DNA of 7,238 nt from Spirochaetaceae bacterium (GTDB taxonomy: Bacteria; Spirochaetota; Spirochaetia; Sphaerochaetales; Sphaerochaetaceae): positions 1 through 7,238 of the forward strand of contig JAENWY010000116.1 of the NCBI GenBank assembly GCA_016649775.1, in the 5' to 3' direction. Below the pieces are notes generated by a model. It made no database searches and had not been told where the DNA came from. It was given only the letters and a program-made list of their open reading frames with translations. Below, piece after piece: positions 6,448-7,238 of the stretch (position 1 is the first letter of the stretch; each line of letters starts with the position of its first letter). The position numbers were made by a program, and so were the translations under genes.

Positions 6448-7206
6448 ATGAGACAATATGTACTTCCCCCCTCCTACGATGGAGAAGCTCTGCTAAATCT
6501 AGAGAAAAAAGATAGCCAATATTTTATTAAAGTACTTCGCCTTAAAAAAGGTGATAAAATCATAGCAAGAGACAATAAAGGTAAAATATATCAACTAATC
6601 CTTATTGATAACGATAACACCAGTTGTAGTCTCTCTGTAGCTCCAATTGAATCCGTTGAGGAAGGAGAGTCTACTGACTCTCTTCCTTCGTTCTCTGGGA
6701 AATATCCCTTAATACATTTATTTCAATGTACCTGTAAGGGTAAAAAGAATGATGGTATTATCAGAATGGCAACAGAGATGGGAGTGCAATCTATTACATT
6801 AGTCCAAAGCAACTTCTGTGTATCTAAAAAAGATAATAAAGATAACAGTAGATTTAAGACTATTATAAAAGAGGCTATTCAACAATCAGGATCTCCTATT
6901 CCAACAACATTTAATGATGTCATAAAATTAGAAGAGCTACCTAATATATGGAAACATAAGTTATTATTCTTTCATCAAAGTGAATTAAAAGATCAAAAAA
7001 GTTTATATACATTACTAATGGATTTTCCTCTTGATGAGCCAATTGGACTATTAATTGGTTCAGAAGGTGGTCTTAGTAAAGAAGAATGTAACTTATTAAT
7101 TAACAGTGGATTTGACCCAGTATTATTAAAAACAAACATATTAAGAGCTGAGACAGCATCTATTGCTGCAATATCTGCAATCCATACTTTGTTAATGGAA
7201 AAATAA
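6448..7206 (+). CDS. rsmE: 16S rRNA (uracil-1498-N3)-methyltransferase
   Basis: RsmE methylates N3 of U1498 in helix 44 of 16S rRNA, in the decoding region of the small subunit, using S-adenosylmethionine. The 252-residue length is normal for the family. Residues 1-70 form the PUA-like RNA-binding domain (MRQYVLPPSY, FIKVLRLKKGD), and about 90-252 form the SPOUT knotted methyltransferase domain. The core motifs are KGKKNDGIIRMATEMGV, IGSEGGLSKEE (Gly204-Gly208) and NILRAETA (Leu232-Ala237), which build the SAM-binding trefoil knot. ATG 6448 has GGAG (6437-6440) seven bases upstream. It follows the S41 protease by 20 bp with no terminator between. A loop of about 20 residues joins the two domains and coincides with a stem-loop in the DNA. 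No terminator is visible in the 32 bases after the stop. Confidence 0.97.
   Translation: MRQYVLPPSYDGEALLNLEKKDSQYFIKVLRLKKGDKIIARDNKGKIYQLILIDNDNTSCSLSVAPIESVEEGESTDSLPSFSGKYPLIHLFQCTCKGKKNDGIIRMATEMGVQSITLVQSNFCVSKKDNKDNSRFKTIIKEAIQQSGSPIPTTFNDVIKLEELPNIWKHKLLFFHQSELKDQKSLYTLLMDFPLDEPIGLLIGSEGGLSKEECNLLINSGFDPVLLKTNILRAETASIAAISAIHTLLMEK
6663..6684 (+). other. Stem-loop inside rsmE at the domain junction
   Basis: AGGAGAGTC (6663-6671) pairs with GACTCTCTT (6676-6684) through nine pairs, one of them G-T, around a TACT tetraloop. It is relatively GC-rich for this sequence and sits on the codons for the linker between the PUA-like and SPOUT domains. No T-tract follows, so it is not a terminator. 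A role in the mRNA is possible but unproven. Confidence 0.5.
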
Positions 7207-7238
7207 GAAATTTTTCAATAATATTATATCAAAAGTAA
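7207..7238. other. Downstream flank, nothing recognised
   Basis: These 32 AT-rich bases after the rsmE stop contain no hairpin, T-tract after a stem, ribosome binding site or start codon context that I can support. The next feature lies beyond the window. Confidence 0.6.

Noticed and set aside
1..7238. CRISPR arrays, transposons, tRNA/rRNA genes, riboswitches, toxin-antitoxin or defence modules
   Set aside because: No spaced direct repeats, transposase motifs, cloverleaf patterns or relevant protein domains were seen by eye on either strand.

Overview
The window is AT-rich DNA (judged by eye, not calculated) with compact, ordinary bacterial gene organisation. TGA is used as a stop (lgt), TGG encodes Trp, and most starts have clear Shine-Dalgarno sites, so the standard bacterial code applies. 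A spirochaete (Spirochaetota, perhaps a gut-associated treponeme or Sphaerochaeta relative) is the best guess. The main clue is the protease signal peptide ending FASGSSE, a style common on spirochaete exported proteins. A long plant-type phosphoglycerate mutase and a long M24B aminopeptidase are compatible with this but do not prove it. Confidence in the phylum is about 0.5.

Layout. Positions 1-225 hold the 3' end of a + strand gene for a probably secreted beta-rich protein. Positions 226-406 are a convergent intergenic region packed with three abutting hairpins: a + strand terminator, a - strand terminator, and a perfect 13-bp inverted repeat built from the two facing T-tracts. Positions 407-4857 are a - strand cluster transcribed in the order lgt (prolipoprotein diacylglyceryl transferase), a 589-residue Xaa-Pro aminopeptidase whose start overlaps the lgt stop by 4 bp, and gpmI (phosphoglycerate mutase) after a 69-bp gap with a possible promoter of its own. 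Positions 4858-4921 are a tight divergent intergenic region with a possible two-way -10 element and a short inverted repeat. Positions 4922-7206 are a + strand pair: an exported S41 (CtpA/Prc-type) protease with a PDZ domain and, 20 bp later, rsmE (16S rRNA m3U1498 methyltransferase). The last 32 bases hold nothing recognisable.

How the genes relate. lgt and the S41 protease both act at the cell envelope and share a divergent control region. gpmI, the aminopeptidase and RsmE are cytoplasmic housekeeping functions. All five complete genes keep their catalytic residues and show no frameshift. I see no mobile element, CRISPR array, RNA gene, toxin-antitoxin pair or defence system. I do not see a previously undescribed system here. 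The points most worth checking are the terminator architecture at 264-385, the CxxC between metal ligands of the aminopeptidase, and the apparent lack of a ribosome binding site for the S41 protease.
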